Shown in pieces: positions 50,964 to 62,900 of a DNA stretch of 64,000 nt (position 1 is the stretch's first letter; each line of letters begins with the position of its first letter). Where the stretch lies: positions 2,604,001 through 2,668,000 of the forward strand of contig CBDDKR010000002.1 of the NCBI GenBank assembly GCA_965230345.1, in the 5' to 3' direction. The stretch is from JADKBO01 sp965230345. GTDB taxonomy: Bacteria; Bacteroidota; Bacteroidia; Chitinophagales; Saprospiraceae. The notes under the pieces were generated by a model. That model was not told the DNA's origin. It ran no database searches and saw nothing but the letters and a program-made list of their open reading frames with translations. The position numbers and the translations under genes were made by a program.

Positions 50964-52829
50964 ATGATTAAGCATTTATTACTTATTGTACTTTTGGGAT
51001 TAACTCATGTAGTTTGGGGGCAACTAAATGGTGGCAATATTACAGGTAGACCTGATTCAATTTCTCCTCAGACGGACTCCATAATAAGGCGTCCTCCATT
51101 AAGACATTTTTATACGACTTATGATCAATTATCTCGACAAAGATTATTTGCAGACACATCATTACAGTCTGAATATGAAGTGGTAGATCCTTCAAATAAT
51201 AGCCAGAAAAATCATATCCACCTTGGATATATTGGATCTTCATCGTCTTCATTAGAATACAACTTTCGTCCCTCGTTAGGATTCAACTATGGTTTTACAC
51301 AGTACGATTTGTATAAGACGACTAAGGACTCATTCAGAGTATACAGGGCGAATCGAACCATAGCAGATCTAGCTTTTTATCAAATAAATGGTAATCAGAA
51401 TAATTTTATTGCTAAAGCAGATTACAGCCAAAAATTTAGTGAAGGCATACAGTTGGATTTAAATTATAAGAGGTATAATTTTGAACATGCGTATAAAAAT
51501 GCGGATAACCAATCTACGTCCTTGGGAATTTTGTTTTCGTACGAATCTCCAAAAAAAAGGTGGAAGTCTTCAATACTATACCTGGCTAATAGGAATAATG
51601 AGGCATATAATGGTGGCATCATTAATTATGCTTCTATATTAGCACCCAACGGGCTTTTTAGATCTACAATTCCAGTACATTTGTCAGAAGCTCAAAATAG
51701 ACACAGTGAGCAATTGATCGAATGGAAGTGGTCCAGTCCTATACGGAGCGACCGGCTGAACCTCCATTATACTACAAATTATAAGTGGAATAATTATCTC
51801 TATTATGATAAGAAGACAAGTTCAAGTTCAGATACACTGGTTTATGGATCATATTTAAATGATGATAGAGGAATACGGTTTGAAGTCGGTGGTAGGAGTT
51901 GGCAGAATAGATTGAGATTTGATGCTGATCTATTGGACAATCTTTCTTTAAACCTTGGGGTAAATCAAGAATCATTTTGGATAGACAATTCTGTTCGTAC
52001 CGATTTTAGAAATGATGTTAATGTATTTGTTGCATCTCATTTTTCTCCTTTTAGAAATTTAAATTTTGAAGGAAATGCAAATTATGGGCTTGGAGAAAAT
52101 AATGGTAATTATCATTTAGGTATTGCAGGGGAATTAGGTATAAATGCATGGGTGTCACTTCAGGCTGAACTCAAAAGCTTTCGTGCTGAATCAAGTCTAA
52201 TAGCTAGAGAAGTACTTGTAAATTTTGACGAAATTTACAGTTTTAATTGGAACAAAATACTCGGAAATACCATCAATGTGAAATTGGCTTCGAAGAAGCT
52301 AGGACTTTCTTTATTTTGGAAACAACATATACACGAAAATTTGATTTTTTGGAATTCTAAAGGTCTTCCAGATCAATATACAGATACCTATTTTCATCAT
52401 TCAATGGGTATTTCTACCAGACATAAATTGTGGAAATTTGGATTGGAAAACTCTTTAACATACCAATCATATAACAAAAATTTATTTCACTTGCCAGAAT
52501 GGTTTTCTACACACAAATTCTACTTTGAATCTCCCATGTTTCGAAGGAATCTTTTGTTAAATATGGGAGTTAAAGCTCGAATAATTCCTGAATACAATAT
52601 TCCTGGATTTACTCCTATCGTTGGACAGTTTTCGCAAAACGGAATGGATGAATCTTTTTTTCCTGAAATCAGTGGATACATTACGGGAAAGGTGAAAAGC
52701 TTCAGAATCGTATTTCAATATGATAACATATTTTATTGGTTTACGAATAATGTAAATTCTAACGTTGCATATGCACCAATGCTTGACGCAAATCTTAGAT
52801 TTGGAATCAGATGGCTTTTACTGGACTAA
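50964..52829 (+). CDS. Putative porin (Bacteroidota outer-membrane barrel)
   Basis: A 621-residue outer-membrane protein: signal peptide MIKHLLLIVLLGLTHVVWGQ, then a Pro- and Ser-rich linker (RPDSISPQTDSIIRRPPLRH), then a long barrel of alternating strands (for example SSSSSLEYNFRPSLGFNYG, FRIVFQYDNIFYWF) ending in RFGIRWLLLD. It matches the Bacteroidota putative porin family in length and plan. TACTTTTG at 50919-50926 is a likely -7 element. Transported substrate unknown. Confidence 0.8.
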   Translation: MIKHLLLIVLLGLTHVVWGQLNGGNITGRPDSISPQTDSIIRRPPLRHFYTTYDQLSRQRLFADTSLQSEYEVVDPSNNSQKNHIHLGYIGSSSSSLEYNFRPSLGFNYGFTQYDLYKTTKDSFRVYRANRTIADLAFYQINGNQNNFIAKADYSQKFSEGIQLDLNYKRYNFEHAYKNADNQSTSLGILFSYESPKKRWKSSILYLANRNNEAYNGGIINYASILAPNGLFRSTIPVHLSEAQNRHSEQLIEWKWSSPIRSDRLNLHYTTNYKWNNYLYYDKKTSSSSDTLVYGSYLNDDRGIRFEVGGRSWQNRLRFDADLLDNLSLNLGVNQESFWIDNSVRTDFRNDVNVFVASHFSPFRNLNFEGNANYGLGENNGNYHLGIAGELGINAWVSLQAELKSFRAESSLIAREVLVNFDEIYSFNWNKILGNTINVKLASKKLGLSLFWKQHIHENLIFWNSKGLPDQYTDTYFHHSMGISTRHKLWKFGLENSLTYQSYNKNLFHLPEWFSTHKFYFESPMFRRNLLLNMGVKARIIPEYNIPGFTPIVGQFSQNGMDESFFPEISGYITGKVKSFRIVFQYDNIFYWFTNNVNSNVAYAPMLDANLRFGIRWLLLD

Positions 52830-53021
52830 ATATTTTAAACTCTTCGTATTACAAAACTTATGATAACGTGGGAGTTATTTTAATTTTGCATTTTCTGAAT
52901 AGAAAATAATCTTATTGGGACCTAGTAGATGATAGAATTTCAAGATTGATTATTGGAGTCCATCGTCGTAGGGCAAGGTTTACATTATTAATTGATTTGT
53001 AAAAGTAAGAGTAATAGAAAG

Positions 53022-54320
53022 ATGAATAATTCTGGGAGCATTAATGTGTTTAAATTTGGTGGAGCTTCAGTAAAAGACGCACAGGGGATAATAAACGTTG
53101 GTGAAATTCTAAAGAATTTTAAAGATGAAAAGATTGCTGTAGTTGTTTCTGCAACTGGAAAGACAACGAATCATTTGGAGAGAGTGGTTGATGCCTATGT
53201 AAATAAGAAGGATAATCTAAATCAACTTCTTGATGAGGTAAAGTCAAACCATCTTTCAATTGTTAAACAGAGTGGGATAGAAAGTCAGGAAGTCATTGAT
53301 GATTTATTGGATACTTTTGTAGAAATAGAGTGGCTTATAGAAGATGAGCCTCACGATTCGTATGATTACATTTACGATCAAATCGTGTCAGTAGGTGAGC
53401 TAATTTCTTCCAAAATACTATGTTATTATCTCAATTCTATTGATATTAAATCGGCTTGGTTGGATGTACGAGGCGTATTGTTTACAGATGAGATTTACAG
53501 AGAGGCAAAAGTAGATTGGGCCTATTCTTCTCCTTTGATAGCTAAGAGATATGAAGAATTACTTCAAAAGAATGATTTTGTGGTTACACAAGGATTTATT
53601 GGTAGTACTCTGGATAATAATACGACAACACTTGGACGTGAAGGTTCTGATTATACTGCGGCGATTCTAAGTTATTGTCTTGATGCAGCAGGTATGCATA
53701 TTTGGAAGGATGTACCCGGAGTATTAACTGGTGATCCTAGAATATTTGAACATGTCACAAAATTGGAACGTCTTACCTATAAAGAAGCTATAGAGATGAC
53801 TTATTATGGGGCCAAAGTAATACATCCTAAAACTATAAAACCATTACAAAACAAAAGTATTCCTCTATTTGTGCGCCCATTTGATGATGTGACAAGTCTT
53901 GGAACAAAAGTCTCTGATGTTGGTGAAGATACATATCCCCCTATTATAGTAATCGAACCCAATCAATCATTGATTCATATTTCTGTAAATGATTTTTCAT
54001 TTGTTGCAGAGCAACACCTTTCCAATATTTTTAAAATTTTGGCGGAGTTGAGATTGAAGGTAAATATGATGAGAAATTCTGCCATTAGTTTTACGATATG
54101 TGTACCATTTATCAAGGACAAAATAGAAATCCTGAAAGAAAAACTACAAGACGATTTTAGCATTGTAGTAAATGATGGTTTAGAGTTGGTTACCATTCGA
54201 CATTACAATAAGGAGAGTATTGCGGAAATGACTCAAGGCAAATTGTTACTGTTTGAAGAAAGGTTAAATGACAATATTCAAATGGTAATAAAAGATATTC
54301 CCATCATGAAACGAAAATGA
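53022..54320 (+). CDS. Aspartate kinase, monofunctional
   Basis: A 432-residue enzyme that phosphorylates aspartate, the first step to lysine, methionine, threonine and diaminopimelate. VFKFGGASVKDAQGI is the conserved N-terminal substrate/ATP loop; VTQGFIGST, TTLGREGSDYTAAIL and WKDVPGVLTGDPR are present, with regulatory ACT sequence after residue 300. No homoserine dehydrogenase is fused. The frame is also open from a TTG at 52992, but the ATG at 53022 fits the family start. TAATTTTG at 52881-52888 could be the -7 element, leaving a leader of about 130 nt in which no lysine riboswitch is seen. Confidence 0.93.
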   Translation: MNNSGSINVFKFGGASVKDAQGIINVGEILKNFKDEKIAVVVSATGKTTNHLERVVDAYVNKKDNLNQLLDEVKSNHLSIVKQSGIESQEVIDDLLDTFVEIEWLIEDEPHDSYDYIYDQIVSVGELISSKILCYYLNSIDIKSAWLDVRGVLFTDEIYREAKVDWAYSSPLIAKRYEELLQKNDFVVTQGFIGSTLDNNTTTLGREGSDYTAAILSYCLDAAGMHIWKDVPGVLTGDPRIFEHVTKLERLTYKEAIEMTYYGAKVIHPKTIKPLQNKSIPLFVRPFDDVTSLGTKVSDVGEDTYPPIIVIEPNQSLIHISVNDFSFVAEQHLSNIFKILAELRLKVNMMRNSAISFTICVPFIKDKIEILKEKLQDDFSIVVNDGLELVTIRHYNKESIAEMTQGKLLLFEERLNDNIQMVIKDIPIMKRK

Positions 54321-54805
54321 TGAATACCAAGAAACATAAATTAATTCGGAATCTCACATCAAATTTTAGATTTGCAATTTTTGCAATAATGAAACTTCCG
54401 AGTTTGTTTTTCTGGGGTGTTCGGGTAAGATCATTGAATATGGAATCTTGCTCTATTGCACTGCCATATAATTGGAGATCTAAGAATCCATTTAAATCCA
54501 TATATTTTTCAGCATTGCTAGGTGCGGCAGAACTCTCAACAGGTCTATTGGTGCTGCTTCATTTATCAGATGATAATGAATGGTCGTTTTTAGTTTTAGA
54601 GACAAATGCTCGATTTGTGAAAAAAGCTAAATCGACTGTGGTGTTCAGTTGTGAAGATGGGCAGAAACTGCAGGAAAAGATTGCCAATCATGATCCTAGA
54701 AATGGTACTAAGATTGTAATGAAAACTGTTGGCATAGATCAATCAGGTCAGATTGTGGCAGAAGTAGAAATTCACTGGTCTATAAAGAAAAAACACACTA
54801 AATAG
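54317..54805 (+). CDS. DUF4442 hotdog-fold protein, putative thioesterase
   Basis: A 162-residue protein of the DUF4442 group: FFWGVRVRSLNMESCSIALPYNWRSKNPFKSIYFSALLGAAELSTG has the pattern of a hotdog helix and the following strands. These proteins are related to PaaI-like acyl-CoA thioesterases, but the substrate is unknown. The ATG overlaps the aspartate kinase stop by 4 bp, so translation is probably coupled. Confidence 0.8.
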   Translation: MMNTKKHKLIRNLTSNFRFAIFAIMKLPSLFFWGVRVRSLNMESCSIALPYNWRSKNPFKSIYFSALLGAAELSTGLLVLLHLSDDNEWSFLVLETNARFVKKAKSTVVFSCEDGQKLQEKIANHDPRNGTKIVMKTVGIDQSGQIVAEVEIHWSIKKKHTK

Positions 54806-54855
54806 TATTTTTTTTACGTTATCTGTTTATAAAATGGGAATTATATATTAAATAT

Positions 54856-54886
54856 TTTGTTAATATATATATAACTGATATTTTTG
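54856..54886 (+). promoter_or_regulatory. Promoter of the amidase gene
   Basis: TTTG at 54856-54859, exactly 19 bp, then TATTTTTG at 54879-54886. Predicted start near 54893. A frame-extending TTG at 54884 falls inside the -7 element, which rules it out as a start codon and supports the ATG at 54914. Confidence 0.75.
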
Positions 54887-54913
54887 TATTCATATACCAA
54901 ATTCCGATTTATA

Positions 54914-56146
54914 ATGGCTAAAATTATATCTACAATTTTCGCTTGGCTAATCTTATGTACTCCTTCAAAGATTATAGCCAAAGATCCATATTATTTTACT
55001 GTGACAGCTCAGAAAGGTCAAGGCATTTGGACTTTATTGGATAAGTACGAATTGGATGATTTCGATTGCAATATTCAATTGTTTTTAGAATTGAATCAGT
55101 TGGAAAGAAACGATCATTTGATGATAGATAAGGAGTACATTCTTCCTGTTAAAATTTACAAATACAATGGTAAGAGTATTCGATCAACTTTGAATATATC
55201 GGATTACAAAAGAGCTCTTCGTATTCAAAAGTACAATGAGAGAATATTGGCAAAAGGGGCAAGGAGTACTCATTTCAGAGATAGTAAAATATTGTGGGTC
55301 CCTCATCACGAAATGGAGTGTCGCGTAAATAATGTCAATACAGATCGAACATTGGTAGAAGACAAGGAAGAAAATAAGAAGGATGAAATAACTAAATTGG
55401 TTTCTACCTCCAAAGAAAGCATTAGAAAAAATCCATTATTTGGATCTAAATATGAAGAATTAAAGCTTGAAGATCGATCATTAGAGAATCAGGTATTTTA
55501 TTTAGTTAGTGGTCATGGTGGACCTGATCCTGGTGCCATGTGTAAAAGTTGTTCTGAGCAAATGTGTGAGGATGAATATGCTTATGATGTGACGTTACGT
55601 TTAGCTCGAAACTTAATGCAACATGGAGCTATTGTACATATGATCATTGAAGACGAAAATGATGGAATTAGAGATGAAGAATTTTTGAAATGTGATAGAG
55701 ATGAGCAACTTTATACAGGTAAACCTCTTCCTCGTCGACAATTGGATCGATTAAAGCAAAGAGCTGATGCAGTAAACAAGCTGTATTACAAGTACAAAAA
55801 GAAGAAAGTTAAGTCTCAGAAACTAATTATGGTGCATGTAGATTCTAGGGCAAAAAACAAAAGGCAAGATGTATTTTTCTACTACTACGGCACGAATCCT
55901 CAAAGCAAAGACATGGCTTATAATTTATGCAGTACATTTAAATCAAAATATGAAAAATACCAAAAGGATAGAGGATATAAAGGATATGTAGACAAACGAG
56001 GCTTATATATGTTGAGAAAAACAATTCCTAGTTCAGTTTATGTAGAATTAGCCAATATTAGAAATAAATCGGATCATAAGCGGTTGATTCTTAAAGAAAA
56101 TAGACAAGCATTGGCAAATTGGCTTTATGAAGGAATTACAAAGTAA
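54914..56146 (+). CDS. N-acetylmuramoyl-L-alanine amidase with LysM-like N-terminus
   Basis: A 410-residue exported peptidoglycan hydrolase. A signal peptide (MAKIISTIFAWLILCTPSKIIAK) is followed by a LysM-like region (YYFTVTAQKGQGIWTLLDKY ... LMIDKEYILPV) and a linker. The C-terminal amidase_3 domain holds the zinc and catalytic residues: GHGGPDPGA (His), DEYAYDVTLRLARNLMQHGA (Glu), MVHVDSRA (His) and YVELANI (Glu). It probably helps in cell separation or wall remodelling. Confidence 0.88.
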   Translation: MAKIISTIFAWLILCTPSKIIAKDPYYFTVTAQKGQGIWTLLDKYELDDFDCNIQLFLELNQLERNDHLMIDKEYILPVKIYKYNGKSIRSTLNISDYKRALRIQKYNERILAKGARSTHFRDSKILWVPHHEMECRVNNVNTDRTLVEDKEENKKDEITKLVSTSKESIRKNPLFGSKYEELKLEDRSLENQVFYLVSGHGGPDPGAMCKSCSEQMCEDEYAYDVTLRLARNLMQHGAIVHMIIEDENDGIRDEEFLKCDRDEQLYTGKPLPRRQLDRLKQRADAVNKLYYKYKKKKVKSQKLIMVHVDSRAKNKRQDVFFYYYGTNPQSKDMAYNLCSTFKSKYEKYQKDRGYKGYVDKRGLYMLRKTIPSSVYVELANIRNKSDHKRLILKENRQALANWLYEGITK

Positions 56147-56859
56147 GTAATATAAATAAGTTAGTTGTTTGATAAATTCTTTCAATGTTTTATCATTGAA
56201 GTGATTAATGAGATGGCTAGGGATATGCGGATTCAAGTTATATAGTTAGGTAGATAGAAGTGCTTTTACTAAATCAATTGGGCATATTATTAACTCGTTG
56301 ATTATTGGTTCATTCGATTTTAATTTATCCGTATTAAAGTATTTTTCGAATGGATGAGTTAATTAAAGGCGCATTCAAAAATCCTAGGAAAATATAAATC
56401 CTTCCCTGATTTATCGCCATAAATATACGTCTTATGGAAACTAGAAATGCAGTACTAAATCTCAAGAATAATTCTCATTAAACTCCCCAATAAATCAAAA
56501 TCAAGTGTATTAAATGCTATTGTAGTATTGGGAAGATTACTCTAGTTTATTCTTTTAGTTTGATTGGTGAAAGTTGTACTGAATTTTTATTAATGAGTGA
56601 ATGGTGAACTCAAAGTTGCATTTTCAACATGAAGCAAAATTCATATCAGTGTTAACGGCGGAATAGAAGTAAAGTCTGTCTTGAGTAACATTATTAGTTT
56701 ATAGTTTTCGAATAGAACAGTCTCATACCCCATTTCATTGATTTTTTCATTTTATAGAGTTCGTACTTAGTGATAAGGAATGGAAGAAGTGATTTAGTAC
56801 ATTAAATGAAGTTTACTTTGAAATATCATCGAGATAGAATGCTAATCTTAGCGAATATT
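56147..56859. other. 713-bp noncoding region
   Basis: AT-rich DNA between convergent genes, with no credible ORF. A 7-bp hairpin TTCAATG/CATTGAA lies at 56181-56200, soon after the amidase stop, without a T-run. Otherwise nothing is recognised. Confidence 0.5.
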
Positions 56860-56915
56860 GTCATAAACGAAAAGAGGCTATCTCGAATACGAGATAGCCT
56901 CTTTCTGTTTATGAC
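56860..56915 (-). terminator. Long hairpin, terminator of the giant T9SS gene
   Basis: Arms 56860-56885 and 56890-56915 pair over 26 positions with two mismatches and a 4-nt loop; the inner 15 bp (AAAGAGGCTATCTCG and complement) are perfect. It lies 13 bp past the stop of the minus-strand gene. The inner arm resembles the terminal repeat of the IS at 45127. Confidence 0.7.
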
Positions 56916-56928
56916 TTTAGAATAGATT

Positions 56929-59900
56929 CTATCGTATTAGTGTAATGTCTGCGGAGAAGGTTTCTACCTCTTTTTCATCTCCAATATAGGTGAGTTCAAT
57001 TAGATAGACATAAACTCCTTGTGCAACATCCTTTCCGTTGAATTTACCATTCCAACCGTAAGTAGGGTCGTTTGGTGGTACATTCTCCAGGGCAAAAACT
57101 TTATTACCCCATCGATCGAAAATGAAGAATTTATTTACCAATGCTACATCATTATCTTGAACAAAGAATACATTATTGACTCCATCATCATTTGGAGTAA
57201 ATATTTGAGGGAAAGTTATATCTCGTACTCTGATTACATTGATAGTAACACAGTCAGATATTGTACATCCATTCTCATCTGACATCTCGACACAAATTGT
57301 TGCATTTTCTTTTGCTTTATGTACATAAGTTAAGCATGGTATTGATACTTCATTACATAGTACAGAATCTCCACTTTCAGTAGTGATGGTCCAAGTTAAA
57401 TTCGTGATTCTATCTAAATCAACAAATTGAGTAATATCTAGACTTATTTCTTCATCTAGTTTTACAACTTGATTTGTACCAAGCTCTAAAGCAAGGGCAG
57501 CAGGTTGAATTAGCTCAACAGTTCCCAATTCAATTACACAACCACCTGCATCTTGAAGGACCATTTGGTAGCTTCCAGGTGATAAATTGGTAAATATAGG
57601 ACTGGACTGGAATGTTGCTCCACCATTATTCGAGTATTCATAAGGTGTAGTTCCACCAGTCATATTGATAACTGTGATCGTTCCATCTGCATCGCCAAAA
57701 CATGTAATATTGGTAGATTCTACTTCTGCAACAGGTCTGTCTGTTGAAACATCTATAGTAACTTGATCTGAAGAAGTACATCCAGTTTCTTTATTGGTAA
57801 CCGTTAATGTAAATACTCCTGGGAAGTTAACCGATGTTTGTGCTTGATCTGCATTTGGAACAGTTTGTCCACCGTCATGTGTCCATGCGTAAGTAAAGGC
57901 ATCGTTGGCTGGTGTACCTCCAATATTAGCACTTAGTAAATCACAATCTAAGGTCTGAGCTTCACCAGCATCAACAGGTGGTATATTTTGTATGGTTACT
58001 CTTACCTGTGAACTGACGTCTGGACAAGGACTATTATTGGTGAATGCATACTCAAATGTATACGAACCAACTGCTTGCCCAGTAGTATTAAATGTTCCTG
58101 CTGTAGGATCAAAAGCTCCAGATGAAGAAGGTTGGTTTGACGTTTCAGTCCATACTCCTCCTACATCTTCTCCTTCCAATAGATCAAATAATGAGATAAC
58201 ATCATCATCACCAACACATAAAGACGTCTCCTCAGCAATTCCTGGATTCATTTCTCTAATTACCGTCATTACGAAACTGTTTCGATCTGGACAATTTGGA
58301 TCAGGACTATCGATAACATAATCAATGTTGAAATTGCCATTAAGCATTGAAACATCAACCATATTCTGACTTACAATGGTGACATCTGTTGACTCGAAAT
58401 GTCCTGGTTTATTGGCGTCACCGTATGGTGTTAAATCTATAGTTCCTTGATCTGAACAAATCTCAAAATCCATAACCTGAATTGGCGGACAAGTACAATC
58501 CAATATTTCTACAACTACTGGATATGTAATATCCATACAAGGAGCTTCACTACTAACCACATAAGTAATGTTAACCATATCTCCAGGGTTATACTGTTGG
58601 AAATCAGCGAAATTTGGAATAGTTATTTCTGCTCCACTTTCGTCATACCACTTACCACTAGTATCTCCATCTGTTACCAATTCGAATAAATCAATAACAT
58701 TTCCATTATTGCCATCATCTTCACTACAAGCTTGAGCACTCATAAGCACTGTAGCACTGTTTTGTTCTTCTACTCTTAGTACTTGAGTAGTATCAAGCTG
58801 ACAGGATCCACCTGGTGCTGGATCTAAGGTGTAAGTTAGATTATAATCCCCAGCAGGAATATCCATAACCGTTAATACCGTTCCTGTTAATGGTACATTT
58901 CCACTTGGACCTGTCACGGACCAAGAACCACTACCAATCATTGGCCCTTCCAATGTAGATAAATCCAATTCAGCCATGGTGTTACACATAGGTTGTACAG
59001 GATTGATGTCGATATTTGGACAATTACAATCTACAACCAATACATTGACTGGTACCATAATATCTGTACAAGGTGGAGTTGCAACATTAGTTGTATAGGT
59101 AAATTCAAATGAAGAGTTAATTGGTTGACCATCAAATTCTACGGTTCCATCTGCTTGAATCGTAAGCATTGGGCTTCCTCCCGTTTGACTCCATGTTCCT
59201 GCAGAAGGGTTAGCATCCAATAGATCGAAAAGATTTACAGAAGTTGGATCATTTCCAGATACATTTGTATTACATGGTGATCCAGAACCAATTGCAACAG
59301 CATTAGGTTGGCGACTAATTAACACAGTTTGAGTAAACTCTCTTTGACATCCAGCACCTGGATCATCTGTCAATGTATAAGTGACCGTATATTGTCCAGA
59401 AAGTAACCCTTCTGGGTCAAGAATACTTCCCGATATTGGGGAAGGTGTAATGTTAATCGACCATGTTCCTAATAATCCTGATGGATCAGTTGTAATGTAA
59501 TCGTCTAGATTAATAGTTCCACCGCTATTACATAAATCAGGTAAATCTGCAATGGTCACAAACGGACAGCTACAATCTCTTACTGTGATTTCAACATCTA
59601 TCTCAATGTCTTCACAAGGTGCTTGTGCAGTGTTGGTAGTATAAGTAAATACCAATACTTCACCAGCAGTAAGTCCAGTTGCGTTAACCATTGGTAATCC
59701 AGTTACTGAAGTACCGGACTTTTGAGACCATGTACCTGTAGATGAACCTGATACTAAGAAGGTATTTAAATCAACACTTACTGGACCTTGACCAGTGTCT
59801 TCGTTACAAAGTGTCTTAGGACCTGAAACAATCTCAGCAAATGGAGCTTCGAATACCTCAATAGTCTGATCTGAAGACTCAGGACAGTTTCCTGCTACAT

Positions 59901-62900
59901 TATCAATCGTCCACCTTACTGTATATGTTCCAGCTGCCGCCGAACTTAAATCCAAATTGTCACTATTTACTGTCAATGTAGTTGGACCACTAATGAAAGA
60001 CCATGATCCAATCTGAACAGTAGGATTGGTTAAATAATCATTTAAGTTGACTACATTTCCTGGATTATTACATTGATCAGGAATAGGAAGGGTGGCAACA
60101 GAAGGACATGGACATCTTATTACAATTACTTCCATTACATAAGATACATCTTCACATGTACCCATTGCAGTATTAGTCGTAAACGTAAATGAATAAGTAT
60201 CTCGAGCAATTCCCTCAAAGGAAACACTAGATAAATCACTTAAGTCGACTCCAGATAAATCTGTATCTCCCCAAACACCCATAGAACCACTAACTTGATC
60301 ATTAAAGTTAATTGTTACAGGACCAATTCCGGTGTTCTCTCTACAGACTTCAATTGTATCTGTAACCATAGCCGCTGGAGAATTAAAGTTTTGAATCATT
60401 ACGGTATCAGAACCAAAACACCCTGTGACATCTGTTATTGTTACCGAATAACTTCCTTCTTGTGAAACTTCAATAAATGAAGTGTCTTCCCCTACAATCA
60501 CATTGTTATTGAATGCCCATTCATATTGAGCAAATCCATCACCGGCAAAAATGGTGTCAGGATTGTTATCACATAAGATTGGGCTGTTTAGGTTGACATT
60601 AAGATTAGTATCCTCTGTTACAACTACTGTAGAATCACTTACGCATCCATCAATATTTACTTCAACAGTGTATGATCCTGCATTTGTAATCATAACTGAA
60701 CCTGTATTTGATATAACCGTATTACTAGCATCAGTCCATGTAAATGAGGCACCTGAACCCGATGTCACAACCAAAGAAGTTGAACTTCCTGTACAGAAAG
60801 ATGTAGGTCCAGATATACTGATAACTGGAAGTGGATTTACAACTACCTCAAATGAAGCAATATCACTACATCCTGCTCCATCTGTAACTGTTACAATGTA
60901 AGTAGTTGTAACATCTGGGCTAACCGTAATTGTAGATGTATTCAACGTATTATCCCATTCGAATGTTGGATTGACAAAACTTGAAGCATTCGTAACTGAA
61001 ATAGTAGCATTTTGCCCAATACAGATGGTAGAGTCACCATCTACTATTGCTTCTTCACCCGTTGTTATTGGTGCATGTAGTGTATCCACATCAGAACAAC
61101 CTACAATATTATAAGTTACTAGTACAAAACAATCGTTGTCTTCTAAATCAAGATCTTCGAATGTACCAGGATCCGAAGAAGTAAGTTCTATGAAGTTTCC
61201 TTCACAGTCATATAATTCAAATCGATCTAATCCATTAACTGAAGACCCTTGGTCAAAGCTTGCAACTAAGTTAGTTATCGTCTGTCCACAAACCAATGGA
61301 CTTTCTAACTCAAGTGATCCATTTGGCGCTCCTTGTATGGTTACCTCTAAGCATGATGTATCAGCACAACCAAACATGTCAACAATTTCAACACAGACTT
61401 CATAAGGACCAGTAAATGATTCAAATGATTCCTCAGCTTCAACTTGATAACTATCTCCATTAAAGAAAATATAATCATTTGATTGACTGCCTTCAAGACC
61501 AAATGGTGAAAAGGACCAATCAAAGAAATAATTTGGCGATCCATCATCAATTGTAACTGTGATTAGATCATCGTTTCCTTCGATTCCATCTTGACAGAAA
61601 AGCACTTCTTCTGGATCAAAGAAAGATTTAACTTTAGGCTTAACATCTACTTCAATTTCACCGGTTCCTGAACATCCGTGATCGTCCGTAACCGTAAGTA
61701 CATATGTCGTTGGCACAGTAGGACAAACATTAATGGTTGAAGTTCCAGTTTCTCCAGTACTCCATTCATACGAAGTATAATTTCCAGTACCACCAGTTAT
61801 ACTGTTCGGTGCAATATCTGCACATTGAAATTCACAAACATATAAATCATCAAATTCTATTAATAATTCAGGATAAATTGTTACTTCCAATGTGTCTGTT
61901 GGACCAGGACATGTAATAGTTGGGTCCAAAGCCTTCATGATATAAAGAACTGTCTGAACACTTCCTGAATTATTGACCAGTACATCATTGATGGTTCCAG
62001 ATCCAAAGAATGTATGATCATTTTCACCATCTACATTTGGATTGTCTTCTACTATGATTTCTATTTCTAAATTACTACCATCTTCCGTTGTAACATCAAC
62101 GTTAATATCCTCCCCTGTACAGATAATTTTAGGGTTAGGGGTTGCGATTACTGCTGGAGGAAGTTCACATTCGATAGGGTAGGAGATAATTTGGTTTACA
62201 TCTTTCAAACATTCTCCCTGAGGATCTTCCCAACATCCTGTTACACCATCAGAGAAGGTTTGTAATGCAAAACTAAATTTGTCAGCAAATGCATTACATT
62301 CTGCCTCATCATTATATTCTTTAACTTGAAGTTGAAGATCAAATTCTACATTTACTTGAGTTCCACCAGGTATTCCATACATAGTTTGTGGTGTGCCATC
62401 ATTAGCACATCCGCCACCTCCGTTTGTTACCCAGAACCATCCACCAGGTAGTGGCGATCCTGCAGTTAGTGGTCCTGTACATGGACATGCTTGACATAGT
62501 GCATTACAAAGTACAAGATTACCATTTGCATCAGTATATGTACATAAGTTAGGAACATTTTCATTCACCTGAGGCACACCTTCTGCAAACCATTGTGCAC
62601 CTCCTGGAGATACTGCAATCATACTTGGATCAAAAGATGTTTGATCTACTGCTTCACCAAATAATGGCACAATACCTTGCAACCAATCGTTTCCTGTTGC
62701 TGAAGCATCATAGAAAAATTCGAAGTGCAAATCAAGAATTTCTCCTGGACAGAAAGGACCCTCTAAAGGTAATCCTAAAGATCCATCTGGATCATTAGAT
62801 CTGCTGGTTATTTCAAATGTAGCTGCAGGATTACAAGTGTGATTCTGATAATCTGGTGGAATTCCTCCTAAACAAGCCACTGTTCCAATAGCTGTAGCCG

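Noticed and set aside
52889..53021. Possible lysine riboswitch in the aspartate kinase leader
   Set aside because: None of the conserved lysine aptamer elements are visible in the roughly 130-nt leader.
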